Shown: positions 37,905 to 50,090, counted from the first letter of the stretch. The stretch: 64,000 nt of DNA from an uncultured Pseudomonas sp. (GCF_946885955.1 NZ_CAMPHI010000005.1:1-64000), one strand, 5' to 3'. The notes: generated by a model from the letters alone, not told the origin. Program-made: numbers and translations.

Positions 37905-38894
37905 TTATTTCTCCGGGTTTTGTTGCGACAGGCTGTACACATAAGCGGCCAGCAGGTGCACCTTGTCGTTGCCGAGGTGGTCTGCCTGAGCCGGCATACG
38001 GCCATTACGGCCATAGCGCAGGGTTTGTTGTATCTGGGCGAAGCTGGAGCCGTACAGCCAGGTCTTGTCGGTCAGGTTGGCCGACCCCATGGCGTGTTGG
38101 CCTTTCGCATCAGCACCATGACAGACTGCACAATTGGTCTTGAAGATGTCTTGACCTGCGGCAATATCGGCGTTGATACCTTCAGGTGTCTTCAGGCCCG
38201 AGAGGCTGCGCACGTAAGCGGCGACGTTCTTGATGCCTTGCTCGCCAAGACTGTCTTTCCAGGCCGGCATGGCTGCCTGACGGCCGCCCATGATGGTGGT
38301 CTTGATGGTTTCGGCTTCGCCGCCGTACAGCCAGTCGTTATCGGTCAGGTTAGGGAAGCCGTAAGCGCCCTTGGCGTCGGAACCGTGGCATACCGAGCAG
38401 TTGGAGGCGAACAGACGACCACCCATTTTCAGGGCTTTCTCGTCCTGGGCAACCTGTTCGATCGGCATGGCTGCGAATTTGGCGAAGATCGGGCCATATT
38501 CGGCGTCGGCCTTGGCCATTTCCTTTTCCCACTGGTGCACACCAGTCCAGCCGGCGTTGCGTTCTTTGCCGTCGGCGATCTGTACGTTAGTGGCGAAAGG
38601 TGTTTCGGCCTTGTTGTCGAGATACTCGTAGCCCGGCAGCAAGCCCTTCCAGTTACCCAGGCCCGGGTAGAGCACCAGATAGCCGAGGGCGAAGACGATG
38701 GTGCTGACGAACAGCATGAACCACCATTTGGGCAGCGGGTTGTCGAACTCCTCGATGCCGTCGAACTCGTGGCCGACAGTCTCTTCGGTGGTTTCCTGGC
38801 GTTGCCCCTTACGGGTGCCGAAGATCAGCCAGGTCAGGGCGAAGATGGTGCCGAGGGAGAGGATTGTTACGTACCAACTCCAGAACGTGGTCAT
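37905..38894 (-). CDS. ccoP1: cbb3 cytochrome oxidase subunit CcoP, copy 1
   Basis: This 329-residue membrane-anchored dihaem cytochrome c passes electrons to CcoO and CcoN. Two N-terminal membrane helices (about 8-24 and 57-78) precede two haem-binding CxxCH sites, CSVCH (about residue 166) and CAVCH (about 258). Each is followed by the methionine-containing ligand loops of class I cytochromes. The start codon overlaps the ccoQ1 stop by four bases. It ends the cco1 operon, ahead of ccoG. Confidence 0.95.
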   Translation of the reverse strand: MTTFWSWYVTILSLGTIFALTWLIFGTRKGQRQETTEETVGHEFDGIEEFDNPLPKWWFMLFVSTIVFALGYLVLYPGLGNWKGLLPGYEYLDNKAETPFATNVQIADGKERNAGWTGVHQWEKEMAKADAEYGPIFAKFAAMPIEQVAQDEKALKMGGRLFASNCSVCHGSDAKGAYGFPNLTDNDWLYGGEAETIKTTIMGGRQAAMPAWKDSLGEQGIKNVAAYVRSLSGLKTPEGINADIAAGQDIFKTNCAVCHGADAKGQHAMGSANLTDKTWLYGSSFAQIQQTLRYGRNGRMPAQADHLGNDKVHLLAAYVYSLSQQNPEK

Positions 38895-39091
38895 TGGTTA
38901 TTGCTCCTGGAAGATTGCTCGTCACGTACGTTGGTTTTCGGTTCGTCGGCGAAGGGCAGGTTCGCAGCCTCGTCGAAGTTGGATTTGCGCTTGCTGCTGT
39001 AGGCCCAGAGCACTACGCCGATGAAGGCGATAAACACCACCACCGTGCCCAAGCCGCGAATAGTCCCGACGTCCGTGAGAAAGGAAGGCAT
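38891..39091 (-). CDS. ccoQ1: cbb3 oxidase subunit CcoQ, copy 1
   Basis: The protein has 66 residues with a single membrane helix (about 15-31, [18 protein letters not shown]) followed by the family motif [19 protein letters not shown]. CcoQ stabilises the cbb3 complex. It sits seven bases after ccoO1 and overlaps ccoP1 by four bases, as in other cco operons. Confidence 0.93.
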   Translation of the reverse strand: MPSFLTDVGTIRGLGTVVVFIAFIGVVLWAYSSKRKSNFDEAANLPFADEPKTNVRDEQSSRSNNQ

Positions 39092-39097
39092 CGTGCG

Positions 39098-39705
39098 TTA
39101 CCGTTTGTTGGCGATCGAGGTGCCGAGGACCTGCAGGTACGCAACCAGCGCGTCCATTTCGGTCTTGCCCTTCACTGCGTCCTGGGCACCGGCGATATCT
39201 TCGTCGGTGTAAGGGATGCCGAAGCCGCGCATCACTTCAATCTTCTTCGCGGTGTCCTTGCCGTCGAGCTTGTGCTCGACCAGCCATGGATAGGCCGGCA
39301 TCTTCGATTCCGGTACCACGTTGCGCGGGTTGTACAGGTGGGCACGATGCCATTCGTCCGAGTAGCGACCGCCGACCCGGGCCAGGTCCGGACCGGTACG
39401 CTTCGAGCCCCAGAGGAACGGGTGGTCGTAAACGCTTTCACCGGCGACCGAGTAGTGGCCATAGCGTTCGGTTTCGGCGCGGAACGGACGGATCATCTGC
39501 GAGTGGCAGCCGACGCAACCGTTCTTGATATAGACGTCACGGCCTTCCAGTTGCAGCGCGGTGTAAGGCTTGAGGCCTTCCACCGGTTCGTTGGTGACAT
39601 CCTGGAAAAACAGCGGAACGATCTGCGTCAGGCCGCCAATGCTGACGGCAAAAACCATCAGCAGCGCCATCAGGCCGATATTCTTCTCGATGATTTCGTG
39701 TTTCA

Positions 39706-39706
<1 letters not shown>
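39098..39706 (-). CDS. ccoO1: cbb3 oxidase monohaem subunit CcoO, copy 1
   Basis: This 202-residue membrane-anchored cytochrome c has an N-terminal helix (about 10-32), haem site CVGCHSQM (about residues 59-66) and the downstream ligand region ending in [11 protein letters not shown]. It is nearly identical in sequence to CcoO2 in the same window. Its ATG overlaps the ccoN1 stop by one base (TGATG). Confidence 0.95.
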
Positions 39707-41148
<1,442 letters not shown>

Positions 41149-41495
41149 GCTGGGTTCCACGGTTAATGGAGTTTCTAGGGACAAAAATCGGCGGCAAGTA
41201 TGGAGAAAGCAGATAGCCAATGCAACGACACGGGTCGATACAAACGGGCTTGCAAAAGGCGTTGATTTCCTGCTTCGCCAGGCGATTCGAGCCGGCTGTC
41301 GAGCGTTCCCTGTGCCTGAAGGCACTGCGCGAAGGGAGGATCGCCCGGCCTGCTGGCGGGTGCGACCCGACCACTAGATTAGCTCAGTTTGGGCAATAGC
41401 AAGGGTATTGCCCGGAGGGGGTGCGACCTTGGGTCGCAGACTGCTGCGCATGCTTTGGGACTGACGGCAGCTGGTTGCTGCCGTCAGCTGAACGG
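41149..41495. other. Intergenic region between the cco2 and cco1 operons
   Basis: Three hairpins follow ccoP2: 41461-41471 with 41477-41487 (perfect 11-bp stem), 41422-41428 with 41432-41438, and 41391-41398 with 41406-41413. None is followed by a T tract on the minus strand, so they may end or only dampen readthrough. The part nearest ccoN1 has a possible promoter on the minus strand (TTGCAT at 41220-41225, CATACT at 41197-41202, spacer 17), a moderate match. No TTGAT-N4-ATCAA site is present. Confidence 0.55.
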
Positions 41496-42428
41496 TTACT
41501 GATCGGCGGTTTTCCCCTGGCTGAGGCTCAGCACATAAGCCGCCAGCAGGTGCACCTTGTCGTTACCCAGGTACTGTTCCTGCGCAGGCATCTTCCCATT
41601 GCGACCGTAGCGGATGGTCTGCTGCAGCTGCGCCAGGTTGGAGCCATAGATCCAGCCGCCGGGTTGCGTCAGGTTGGGCGCGCCCATCATCGGGGTGCCC
41701 TGACCGGTTGCGCCGTGACATGCCTGGCAGTTATTGCTGAAGATCTGTGCGCCCTGTTGCAGGTCGAACGACTCGTCAGCAGGCAACGGCAGGCCGGCCA
41801 GACCATTGCGTACGTAGGCCGCGACCTGCTTGACGCCGTCCTCACCGAGAATCTGACCCCAGGCCGGCATGGCACCCATGCGTCCATTGAGAATGGTGGT
41901 CTTGATCACGTCGGGCTCGCCGCCCCAGCGCCAGTGGTTGTCGGTAAGGTTGGGAAAGCCCACCGCGCCCTTGGCATCCGAGCCATGGCAGACCGCGCAA
42001 TAGGTGGCGAACATGCGGCCACCCATTTTCAGTGCCTGTTCATCCTTGGCGACATCGGCCAGCGGCATAGCCGCATATTTGGCGAAGATCGGCCCATACA
42101 GCTCATCTGCCTGCTGCATTTCCTGACGCCACTGGGCAACCTGGGTCCAGCCGCCTTCATAGGTCGGATGCATGCCCTTGAAGTTACCCAGGCCGGGGTA
42201 CATCAGCAGATAGAGCACGGCGAAGATCAGCGTGCCGATAAACAGCATGAACCACCATTTGGGCAACGGATTGTCATATTCCTCAATGCCGTCGAAGGCG
42301 TGACCCATGGTCTGGTCGGTTTCGTTCTTGTGGACTTCGCTCTTGCGGGTGGCGAATACCAGCCAGAACAGGGCGATTAGGGTGCCGATGGTCAGCAGGG
42401 ATACATACCAGCTCCAGAAGGTGCTCAT
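41496..42428 (-). CDS. ccoP2: cbb3 cytochrome oxidase subunit CcoP, copy 2
   Basis: The protein has 310 residues and the same layout as CcoP1: two N-terminal membrane helices, then haem sites CAVCH (about residue 148) and CQACH (about 237). It is 19 residues shorter than CcoP1, mainly through a shorter linker after the second helix. The second haem site is [11 protein letters not shown] rather than [11 protein letters not shown], so the paralogs are distinguishable. The start overlaps ccoQ2 by four bases. Confidence 0.95.
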   Translation of the reverse strand: MSTFWSWYVSLLTIGTLIALFWLVFATRKSEVHKNETDQTMGHAFDGIEEYDNPLPKWWFMLFIGTLIFAVLYLLMYPGLGNFKGMHPTYEGGWTQVAQWRQEMQQADELYGPIFAKYAAMPLADVAKDEQALKMGGRMFATYCAVCHGSDAKGAVGFPNLTDNHWRWGGEPDVIKTTILNGRMGAMPAWGQILGEDGVKQVAAYVRNGLAGLPLPADESFDLQQGAQIFSNNCQACHGATGQGTPMMGAPNLTQPGGWIYGSNLAQLQQTIRYGRNGKMPAQEQYLGNDKVHLLAAYVLSLSQGKTADQ

Positions 42429-42610
42429 GGGGTGTCGCTCCTCAATGCAGCGGACTTGATTTCGTCGGCAAAAGGCAGCTGGGCCGCCTCGTTGAACGCC
42501 ACGCGGCGCTTGCTGCTGTACGCCCAGAGCGTCACGCAGACGAAGGACAGCAGGACCAGTGCGGTGCCTATGCCGCGCAGGGTGCCGATATTGATGATGT
42601 CGAATGCCAT
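42425..42610 (-). CDS. ccoQ2: cbb3 oxidase subunit CcoQ, copy 2
   Basis: The protein has 61 residues: one membrane helix (about 14-30) followed by [20 protein letters not shown]. It is clearly a paralog of CcoQ1. It stands between ccoO2 and ccoP2, four bases after the former and overlapping the latter. Confidence 0.92.
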   Translation of the reverse strand: MAFDIINIGTLRGIGTALVLLSFVCVTLWAYSSKRRVAFNEAAQLPFADEIKSAALRSDTP

Positions 42611-42614
42611 GGTC

Positions 42615-43222
42615 TTACCTCTTGTTCTTCAAGGCAGTGCCGAGGACTTGCAGGTAGGCGACCAGTGCATCCATTTCGCTCTTACCCTTGACCGCTGCGC
42701 CGGCTTCGGTAATGTCCGCATCGCTGTAAGGCACGCCGACGAAGCGCAGTGCATCCATCTTTTTCGCGGTATCGGCGCCGTCCAGAACGTTCTCCACCAG
42801 CCACGGATAGCCCGGCATCTTCGATTCCGGCACGACGTTGCGCGGGTTGTACAAGTGGGCACGGTGCCATTCGTCCGAGTAGCGGCCGCCGACCCGGGCC
42901 AGGTCCGGACCGGTACGCTTGGAGCCCCAGAGGAACGGGTGGTCGTAGACGCTTTCGCCAGCGACCGAGTAGTGACCGTAGCGCTCGGTTTCGGCGCGGA
43001 ACGGACGGATCATCTGCGAGTGGCAACCGACACAGCCTTCGCGGATATAGATGTCGCGACCTTCCAGTTGCAGCGCGGTGTAGGGCTTGAGGCCTTCCAC
43101 CGGTTCATTGGTGACATCCTGGAAGAACAGCGGAACGATCTGGGTCAGGCCGCCGATACTCACCGCCAGCACCATCATCAGGGCCATCAGGCCAATGTTC
43201 TTTTCGAGAATTTCGTGTTTCA

Positions 43223-43223
<1 letters not shown>
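42615..43223 (-). CDS. ccoO2: cbb3 oxidase monohaem subunit CcoO, copy 2
   Basis: The protein has 202 residues with the same features as CcoO1 (haem site CVGCHSQM, helix near the N-terminus). The differences from CcoO1 are concentrated in the last 50 residues; the first 150 are almost unchanged. Its ATG overlaps the ccoN2 stop by one base. Confidence 0.95.
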
Positions 43224-44674
<1,451 letters not shown>

Positions 44675-44778
44675 TTACGGGGTTTCCATCCGGTTATTGG
44701 CAGGTCTTTTGTCAAGCAGTGGCAGCGGGCCTGTACCATCGGCGCCACGAACCAACAGACTCTGTAAGCGAGGCAAGC

Positions 44779-45459
44779 ATGAGCAAAGGGCAAAGTGCCG
44801 GTATTGACCGGGATCAATGCTCGAAGGGGCAGGGGGATGAGGTTCTGCTATGGGACAGGCCCGCTGGCGAGGCGCGCGCGACCCTGATTCTGGCCCACGG
44901 CGCGGGCGCGCCTATGGATAGCGAGTTCATGCAGAAAATGGCGCAATGCCTTGTGGTACGGGGCATTGCGGTGGTGCGCTTCGAGTTCGCCTATATGGCC
45001 GCAAGGCGCCTGGATGGCAAGAAACGCCCCCCTAACCCCCAGGCCAGGTTGCTGGAACAGTGGCGCGAGGTGCATGCCCTGGTGCGCCAACAGGTCGCAG
45101 GACCATTGGCGATCGGCGGCAAATCCATGGGCGGGCGCATGGCCAGCCTGTTGGCCGACGAACTGGGCGCCGACGCCCTGGTATGCCTGGGCTATCCGTT
45201 CTATGCCATCGGCAAGGCCGACAAACCGCGGATCGCCCATCTCGCCGACCTGCAGACGCCGACCCTGATCGTCCAGGGTGAACGCGACGCCCTCGGCGAC
45301 CGCGCTACGGTGGCGGCTTACCCGCTGTCCCCAGCGATCAGGGTGGATTGGTTAACGGCCGCCGACCACGACCTCAAACCACTGAAAAGCTCGGGCTTCA
45401 GCCATGAACAGCACCTGCAGACGGCCGCCGATGCCATAGCCGCGTTTTTATCGAAGTGA
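44779..45459 (+). CDS. Alpha/beta hydrolase, KANL3/Tex30-like
   Basis: The protein has 226 residues from the ATG at 44779. It has an alpha/beta-hydrolase fold with the oxyanion strand LILAHGAGAPMDS, the nucleophile elbow GGKSMGGRMA (Ser about 116), a late acidic residue near LIVQGERDALGD, and a histidine near the C-terminus (AADHDLKPL). This pattern is that of the KANL3/Tex30-like family; the substrate is unknown. It is divergent from cco2 and its first codons contain the ANR box of that operon. Confidence 0.85.
   Translation: MSKGQSAGIDRDQCSKGQGDEVLLWDRPAGEARATLILAHGAGAPMDSEFMQKMAQCLVVRGIAVVRFEFAYMAARRLDGKKRPPNPQARLLEQWREVHALVRQQVAGPLAIGGKSMGGRMASLLADELGADALVCLGYPFYAIGKADKPRIAHLADLQTPTLIVQGERDALGDRATVAAYPLSPAIRVDWLTAADHDLKPLKSSGFSHEQHLQTAADAIAAFLSK
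44804..44817 (-). promoter_or_regulatory. ANR box of the cco2 operon
   Basis: TTGACCGGGATCAA matches 9 of the 10 fixed bases of TTGAT-N4-ATCAA. It is centred about 136 bases upstream of ccoN2. A class II activated start would fall near 44769, with CATGCT (44776-44781, minus strand) as a plausible -10 box. The site lies inside codons 9-13 of the divergent hydrolase gene. Confidence 0.75.
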
Positions 45460-45471
45460 GTGGCTTGCTCG

Positions 45472-45537
45472 GTAGCCCGGATGCAATCCGGGAACGGTGT
45501 CTGACGCAAGATATTTCCCGGATTTCATTCGGGGTAC
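45472..45537. repeat. Degenerate palindromic repeat (GTAGCCCGG family)
   Basis: The left arm begins GTAGCCCGGATGCAATCC and the right arm is a decayed complement ending GGGGTAC. A cleaner member of the same family is at 63605-63671. I recall such repeats as scattered through Pseudomonas intergenic regions. Confidence 0.75.
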
Positions 45538-45554
45538 GAGGCTGGGGCAGTTGG

Positions 45555-45630
45555 GTAGGGTGGATGACGCCTTTTTCATCCACCATCGCGGCGTGCTAGT
45601 GGTGGATGGATAAAGCGCCATCCACCCTAC
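45555..45630. repeat. Palindromic repeat with GTAGGGTGGATG ends
   Basis: GTAGGGTGGATG at the left end is the exact complement of CATCCACCCTAC at the right end. Inner segments (TCATCCACC and GGTGGATGGA) also pair, so the 76 bases can fold into a multi-arm structure. This is a different family from its neighbour at 45472 and stands between it and the next gene. Confidence 0.78.
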
Positions 45631-45709
45631 GAACCCCGCAGGTGGATGCGTGGCACGACCCTGTAGAAGCGGCCTTGGCCGCGATGACTATTACCATACG
45701 AATGCAGCC

Positions 45710-46357
45710 TCAGCCCGCCAACCGCTCCAGGGAAAAGGCCAGGTTGTCCTGGGCCTGGCGCTCGAGCTTCTGCTGCAAAGCCGCTGTGCTGTAGATGGGG
45801 CGGCGCGCGATGAATTCTTCGAGCACCGCACCGCGTTTTTGCCGGAAGAATATCTCGGGCACCCAGCTGTATTCTTCGGCGATCTGCCGCTCGTACTCGA
45901 CAAAGCGCGCTCGCGGGCTGCCAAGAATCGACAGGTCGACGTCGACCAGCAATTGTTGGTCGCGGCCCTGTGGCAACGCGCTGTGGCAGGTCGCCATGAT
46001 CAGTTGCACCACTCCGTCGATATGCGCCTGGGCGACGCCCGCTTCAGCCAGTGATCGCGATGCCCAGTCCGCGCTTTTCTGTTCGTTATCGCTTGCCTTG
46101 ACGTCATACACCGCATCGTGAAACCACAGCGCCATCTCGACCTCGCCGGGCTGCTCGGCCAACTCAAGGTGCTCCTGCAACATGGCCAGGCATTCCGTCA
46201 GGTGTTGCAGTGTGTGGTATTTGCGCTGCGGCTCCTGGTAAGCGGCGAGCAGTTGCCGCATCAACGCTGCGCCGTCGCTTTCGGCGTCCAGCGCGTGCCA
46301 GCATCTGCTCCAGGATGTGCTCAGCATCTTCATTAGTGCCGGGGGCAGGTCATTCAT
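45710..46357 (-). CDS. HD-superfamily phosphohydrolase (COG4339-like)
   Basis: The protein has 215 residues from the ATG at 46357, which overlaps the chorismate mutase stop in an ATGA. Conserved metal-binding residues are in KYHTLQHLTECL (His) and EMALWFHDAVYD (HD), with VQLIMATCH and VDVDLSILG further on. This pattern matches the predicted metal-dependent HD family of unknown substrate. The tail (about residue 150 onward) is a helical extension. Confidence 0.85.
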   Translation of the reverse strand: MNDLPPALMKMLSTSWSRCWHALDAESDGAALMRQLLAAYQEPQRKYHTLQHLTECLAMLQEHLELAEQPGEVEMALWFHDAVYDVKASDNEQKSADWASRSLAEAGVAQAHIDGVVQLIMATCHSALPQGRDQQLLVDVDLSILGSPRARFVEYERQIAEEYSWVPEIFFRQKRGAVLEEFIARRPIYSTAALQQKLERQAQDNLAFSLERLAG

Positions 46358-46668
46358 GCGTTTGTCGACTCCGAGCGCTTCAGCGCCGCATGCTCGGCCA
46401 GCTCCGCTTCGATAAAGGCCGCGATCATCGCGCGATAGACCTGTTCGGTTACCGCCGGGTTGGCCCCGCATTGCTCCGCTAGCATGCGCACCTTGGCGAT
46501 CACCTGTTCCACGCGCTGCGGCGCTCTGACGTTGTCGGTGGTCTTCTTGAACCTCGCCGCCTGGGAGACGAAACGCCCGCGTTCGGCCAACAGGCCGACA
46601 AGCGCGCGATCGATACGGTCAATATTCGCGCGTACCTCATCGAGTGAGCTGCATTGAATGTCGTTCAT
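46354..46668 (-). CDS. Chorismate mutase, AroQ type
   Basis: The protein has 104 residues. The start at 46668 follows a perfect AGGAGG six bases ahead; five codons upstream is a second ATG. The three-helix AroQ fold is shown by EVRANIDRIDRALVGLLAER (helix 1, with Arg), FKKTTDNVRAPQRVEQVI (with Lys and Arg) and YRAMIAAFIEAELAE (helix 3). It converts chorismate to prephenate, or may be a pyruvate lyase like PchB. No other aromatic or siderophore gene is nearby. One base separates its start from the end of the DinB gene. Confidence 0.88.
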   Translation of the reverse strand: MNDIQCSSLDEVRANIDRIDRALVGLLAERGRFVSQAARFKKTTDNVRAPQRVEQVIAKVRMLAEQCGANPAVTEQVYRAMIAAFIEAELAEHAALKRSESTNA

Positions 46669-46669
46669 C

Positions 46670-47209
46670 TCAGGCCTCCTCATCTGGAATCAGCGCGAGA
46701 AGATCGGTCACGCCGATATCCGCACCGGCTTGAAACAACAGGGTGCTGGCCTGGCCGCGATGATGGGTTTGATGGTTGAAAAAATGCGTGATCAGGCTGG
46801 AGAACCGTTTGGCCATGGCCTCGCCTTTAACATTCCGGTAGCGCAGGGTTTCCAGCAGGTCGGCCTCGGTCAGTTGGGCGGCCCATTGTTTGATCGTCTG
46901 ATCGAGCATCTGGCGCTGGCTGAACAGCGCATCGATATCGGCGAACAGCACTGTATCGAGTGCTGGTGGTGCCGCCAGTCGGCGAACCGGCTCGAGGGAG
47001 CTGTACCCGGCCGGGTGCGTGGCGAAACGCTGCAGCCAAATGGTGTCGGCAACGAGGATATGGTTGAGGGTGCCGATAATCGAGCCGAAAAACGCCTGGC
47101 GGTCGGCCGCTAGCGCTTCCGCCGGCAAGGTGCGGGCCGCTGCATACAGCTTGTTGTTCATCCACTCGTTGTAATTCGCCAGCAAGGCGATATGGCTGCC
47201 TGTCGTCAT
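46670..47209 (-). CDS. DinB family protein
   Basis: The protein has 179 residues and forms a four-helix bundle with the metal-binding histidines of the DinB/YfiT family: LNHILVADTIW (about residue 48), then HFFNHQTHHRGQ (about residues 142-153). These proteins are putative metal-dependent transferases, often thiol-related, with unknown substrate. It heads a probable operon with the chorismate mutase and HD genes. Confidence 0.88.
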   Translation of the reverse strand: MTTGSHIALLANYNEWMNNKLYAAARTLPAEALAADRQAFFGSIIGTLNHILVADTIWLQRFATHPAGYSSLEPVRRLAAPPALDTVLFADIDALFSQRQMLDQTIKQWAAQLTEADLLETLRYRNVKGEAMAKRFSSLITHFFNHQTHHRGQASTLLFQAGADIGVTDLLALIPDEEA

Positions 47210-47233
47210 GCTCTATTCATCCTGAATTGCCTG

Positions 47234-47845
47234 TTAGCGGCTGGCCGAAGCCAGTGCCGCGCCGAAGCCGACAAAGGTGACGCCGGCGGTTCTATTGACG
47301 ATGCGCCCGCCCCGGGGCGAGGTCAGCCAGGACTTTGCCCGCCGCGCGAACAGCGCATAGGTGCAATGAATGCAGATGACCAGCGTGCTGTACGTCAGCA
47401 CCAGGGTGGCGAATTGCAGCGCATAGTCGCGTGCCGGGTCGATGAATTGCGGGAAGATCGACAGAAAGAAAAACACCGCCTTGGGGTTGGTCAGCTGCAG
47501 CGACAGCCCCTCGGCAAAGCGCCTTGGGAAGTTCGCGCTGTGCGCCTTTTGCGTGGAGAAATCGAACGGCGGCGCCCGCCACAGGCGAATGCCCAGATAA
47601 ACCAGATAGGCCGCGCCGATAAACTTGAGCAGGGTAAAGGCCTGCGCCGAAGTCGCGAGCAGCACGCCCAGGCTGGTGGCCGAAATCGCCGCGACCACCA
47701 GGGCGCCGAAGGCGATTCCGAGAATCCCGGCAAAAGTGCCGCGCAAGCCATAGCGCAACGCATTACTCAGGGTCATCACCACGCCGGGACCGGGGCTGGC
47801 CACGGTGGCGGCGGCCATCAGCAGAAAGAGCAGATAGAGTTGCAT
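47234..47845 (-). CDS. LysE family exporter, copy 1
   Basis: The protein has 203 residues. The start at 47845 (MQLYLLFLLM) follows AAGGAG at six bases. Six membrane helices and the family motif ASPGPGVVMTLSNAL near the N-terminus identify a LysE/RhtB amino-acid or metabolite exporter. The YLGIRLWRAPPF motif in the middle is typical. The substrate cannot be read. Three further members occur within 9 kb. Confidence 0.88.
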   Translation of the reverse strand: MQLYLLFLLMAAATVASPGPGVVMTLSNALRYGLRGTFAGILGIAFGALVVAAISATSLGVLLATSAQAFTLLKFIGAAYLVYLGIRLWRAPPFDFSTQKAHSANFPRRFAEGLSLQLTNPKAVFFFLSIFPQFIDPARDYALQFATLVLTYSTLVICIHCTYALFARRAKSWLTSPRGGRIVNRTAGVTFVGFGAALASASR

Positions 47846-47915
47846 CCTTGACTCCTTGTCTTCAGCGTTGGGCTCGATTGCCATTCATCAGGGGTAGCTG
47901 CGGCACGATGGCCGC

Positions 47916-48557
47916 TTAGACTACAGGCCGGCGCAGGGCTAATAGCGCTGCGCCGAACGAAATAAATACCGCGCCCATCGCGCGGTTCAGCCATTTGGCG
48001 AAAGTAGCCTGCAGCAGAAATTTTTTCGCCCGTGCAGCAACCATCGCATAAGCGATCAGGGTGGCAAAAGAGAGCACCATGAAAATACCCGTGAGCACAA
48101 AAAATTGCGTCAATAAGGGCTCATTGGCATCGATGAACTGGGGGAACAACGCGGTAAAGAACAGGATGGGTTTAGGGTTGAACGCGGCCATGAGAAAAGC
48201 TTCGCGATACAGCGCCAACGAACTGGGTCGCGCGCCGTGGGGCGCATGTTCCGCCGCACCCTTCAACGCTGGGCTGCGGACAAGCAGGTGCCGAACGCCG
48301 ATATAAAACAGATACAGCGCGCCGAGGATTTTCACTGCGGCGAACAACAGCGCCGAGGACATCAACAACAGGCCTAGCCCCAACATTGCTGCGGCGGATA
48401 GGCAGAACAGCCCACTGATATTGCCCAGCGAGGAGCAAACGACCGCACCTAGCCCCAGGGTGGCACCATTACGCAGTGCGAGCAAAACAGCTGGGCCAGG
48501 GCTGAGAATGGCAATACCAGCAACTGCGGAAAAGCTGAGGAGGGTGTGAGTATCCAT
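47916..48557 (-). CDS. LysE family exporter, copy 2
   Basis: The protein has 213 residues with six membrane helices. ILSPGPAVLLALRNGATLG near the N-terminus and ALYLFYIGVRHLL in the middle are the LysE/RhtB marks. It is similar in layout but clearly different in sequence from copy 1, so it is not a fresh duplication. It lies 70 bases upstream of copy 1 on the same strand. Confidence 0.88.
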   Translation of the reverse strand: MDTHTLLSFSAVAGIAILSPGPAVLLALRNGATLGLGAVVCSSLGNISGLFCLSAAAMLGLGLLLMSSALLFAAVKILGALYLFYIGVRHLLVRSPALKGAAEHAPHGARPSSLALYREAFLMAAFNPKPILFFTALFPQFIDANEPLLTQFFVLTGIFMVLSFATLIAYAMVAARAKKFLLQATFAKWLNRAMGAVFISFGAALLALRRPVV

Positions 48558-48564
48558 AGACTAT

Positions 48565-48954
48565 CTATCCCTCTTGGGCATCTCGATTGCTCAGGTATAG
48601 CCTCAAATACAGACCACCCAAAAGCGCTTCGGTGAAGACGGCAAGCAGTATGCCGACGCCTGCGAAGCCTCTGATCAATTCGGCGGTGCCGAGTACCACC
48701 AGCGCGAGCATGGCAACCGTGAGGCCGATGCACAAGGCTTGTCGGGACGCCGAGTGCGGTGCATCGCGTCCCACCCAGGCCACCACGGCGATACCCAGAA
48801 ATAGCATGGCGGCCCTGCGGGCGATAAAGAATGCGGATTGATTTTCTTCGATTGCAAACAGGCTGAAGGCTATCTCGGGTACGAATAACAGGACGATAAA
48901 CAGCAGGCTGGCAATGACAGCGGTAAGCGTACTTACCAAACGGAAGCTGGGCAT
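48565..48954 (-). CDS. Hypothetical four-helix membrane protein
   Basis: The protein has 129 residues from the ATG at 48954. Four membrane helices are evident (about 9-30, 45-63, 75-95 and 100-122), with ARRAAMLFLGIAVVAWVGRD and a short polar tail ending LSNRDAQEG. I recognise no named family with certainty; small four-helix proteins of this kind are often DUF4345-like. It lies between two exporter genes and seven bases before the next. Confidence 0.65.
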   Translation of the reverse strand: MPSFRLVSTLTAVIASLLFIVLLFVPEIAFSLFAIEENQSAFFIARRAAMLFLGIAVVAWVGRDAPHSASRQALCIGLTVAMLALVVLGTAELIRGFAGVGILLAVFTEALLGGLYLRLYLSNRDAQEG

Positions 48955-48974
48955 AGATTTGCTGTTCGACCTCG

Positions 48975-49619
48975 TTACAGGGAAATGGGCGCGTGATCGC
49001 GCGCGGATAACACCAGTTTCAGCCCGAGCGCGAACATGACACCACCTGCGGCACGATCGATCCACGTCTGATAACGAAGGTAGGCGTGACGGGGACGTTG
49101 CGCGGAAAGTGCAACAGCCACCAGCGCATACCAACCCGATTCAATCGCAAAGACCAATGCAGTTACGCCCAGGCTGAAGGTCAGGGTGGGAGCTGACGGA
49201 AGGAAGGCGGCGAATACACTTGCATAAACGATGGCAGTCTTCGGGTTGCTGATTTGCGTGCTGAGGCCCAGCACGAAGGCGCGTTTCGCGTAACGGGCAG
49301 CAGGTTTGAGTTCAGCCAGATTGTGCGCTTGGCTGGCCCCGCGCCACAGGCGGATGCCCAGGTAGACGAGGTAGAGACCGCCGGCCACCTTCAGCGCCAG
49401 GTACAGCGACGGAATCGCCAGCAACAAACCTTGCAAGCCCAGCAAGGCGAGGCCGGCGAAAAGGAGGGCGCCGACCCCCATGCCAAGGGCCGCAAATAGC
49501 CCATCGTTGCGCGATGAGGCAATTGCCGTGCGTGCAACCATGACGAAGCTTGGCCCTGGGCTCGCCGCACCAAGCGCGAGCGCGGTGGCAATCCCGAAGA
49601 GGGCGGTCATTTCCTGCAT
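48975..49619 (-). CDS. LysE family exporter, copy 3
   Basis: The protein has 214 residues with six membrane helices. GAASPGPSFVMVARTAIASS near the N-terminus and YLVYLGIRLWRGASQAH in the middle are the LysE/RhtB pattern. The start at 49619 follows AGGAG. It shares the LGIRLWR motif with copy 1 and not with copy 2. Confidence 0.88.
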   Translation of the reverse strand: MQEMTALFGIATALALGAASPGPSFVMVARTAIASSRNDGLFAALGMGVGALLFAGLALLGLQGLLLAIPSLYLALKVAGGLYLVYLGIRLWRGASQAHNLAELKPAARYAKRAFVLGLSTQISNPKTAIVYASVFAAFLPSAPTLTFSLGVTALVFAIESGWYALVAVALSAQRPRHAYLRYQTWIDRAAGGVMFALGLKLVLSARDHAPISL

Positions 49620-49694
49620 ATGCTGCTCCTATGTCGCTCCCCGATGGTTGATGCCTTAGGGGCTGGCGCGGTCGCAATGAAACGGTAACAGACC

Positions 49695-50090
49695 CTAGCG
49701 CCCCGGTTGCCATTCCGGGTATGCCGCAACCCCCTCGTATTCGAGCCAGGGCACGTCATGGGACGTCCAGATATGTTGCTGAGGTCGCACGCCTGGGTCT
49801 TCATCGAGGGTGGCGATGCGCACTATGACGTGGGCTTGCTGCGGGCGCTCGGCGATCAGCTGCGAGCCGCATACCGAGCAGAAATGGCGCAACTTGCCTG
49901 GCGAGGATTCGAAGGTCGACAGGCGCTCCTGACCTTTAATCCAGCGAAAGTGCTCGCGCTTGACCCCTGCGGTGGTGGCGAACGCCGCGGCGTGGGCTTT
50001 TCTGCAACTGCCGCAGTGACAATGGCTGATGGGCATATCGAGGCCCTCGATGGTGTATTCGATGGCGCCACATAAACAGCTGCCTTTCAT
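49695..50090 (-). CDS. GFA-fold zinc protein
   Basis: The protein has 131 residues. CLCGAIEY, HCHCGSCRK and CSVCGSQL are the three cysteine sets of the glutathione-dependent formaldehyde-activating (GFA, Mss4-like) family, which binds two zinc ions. The name covers many proteins not involved in formaldehyde; the exact role is unknown. No formaldehyde dehydrogenase is adjacent. Confidence 0.85.
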   Translation of the reverse strand: MKGSCLCGAIEYTIEGLDMPISHCHCGSCRKAHAAAFATTAGVKREHFRWIKGQERLSTFESSPGKLRHFCSVCGSQLIAERPQQAHVIVRIATLDEDPGVRPQQHIWTSHDVPWLEYEGVAAYPEWQPGR

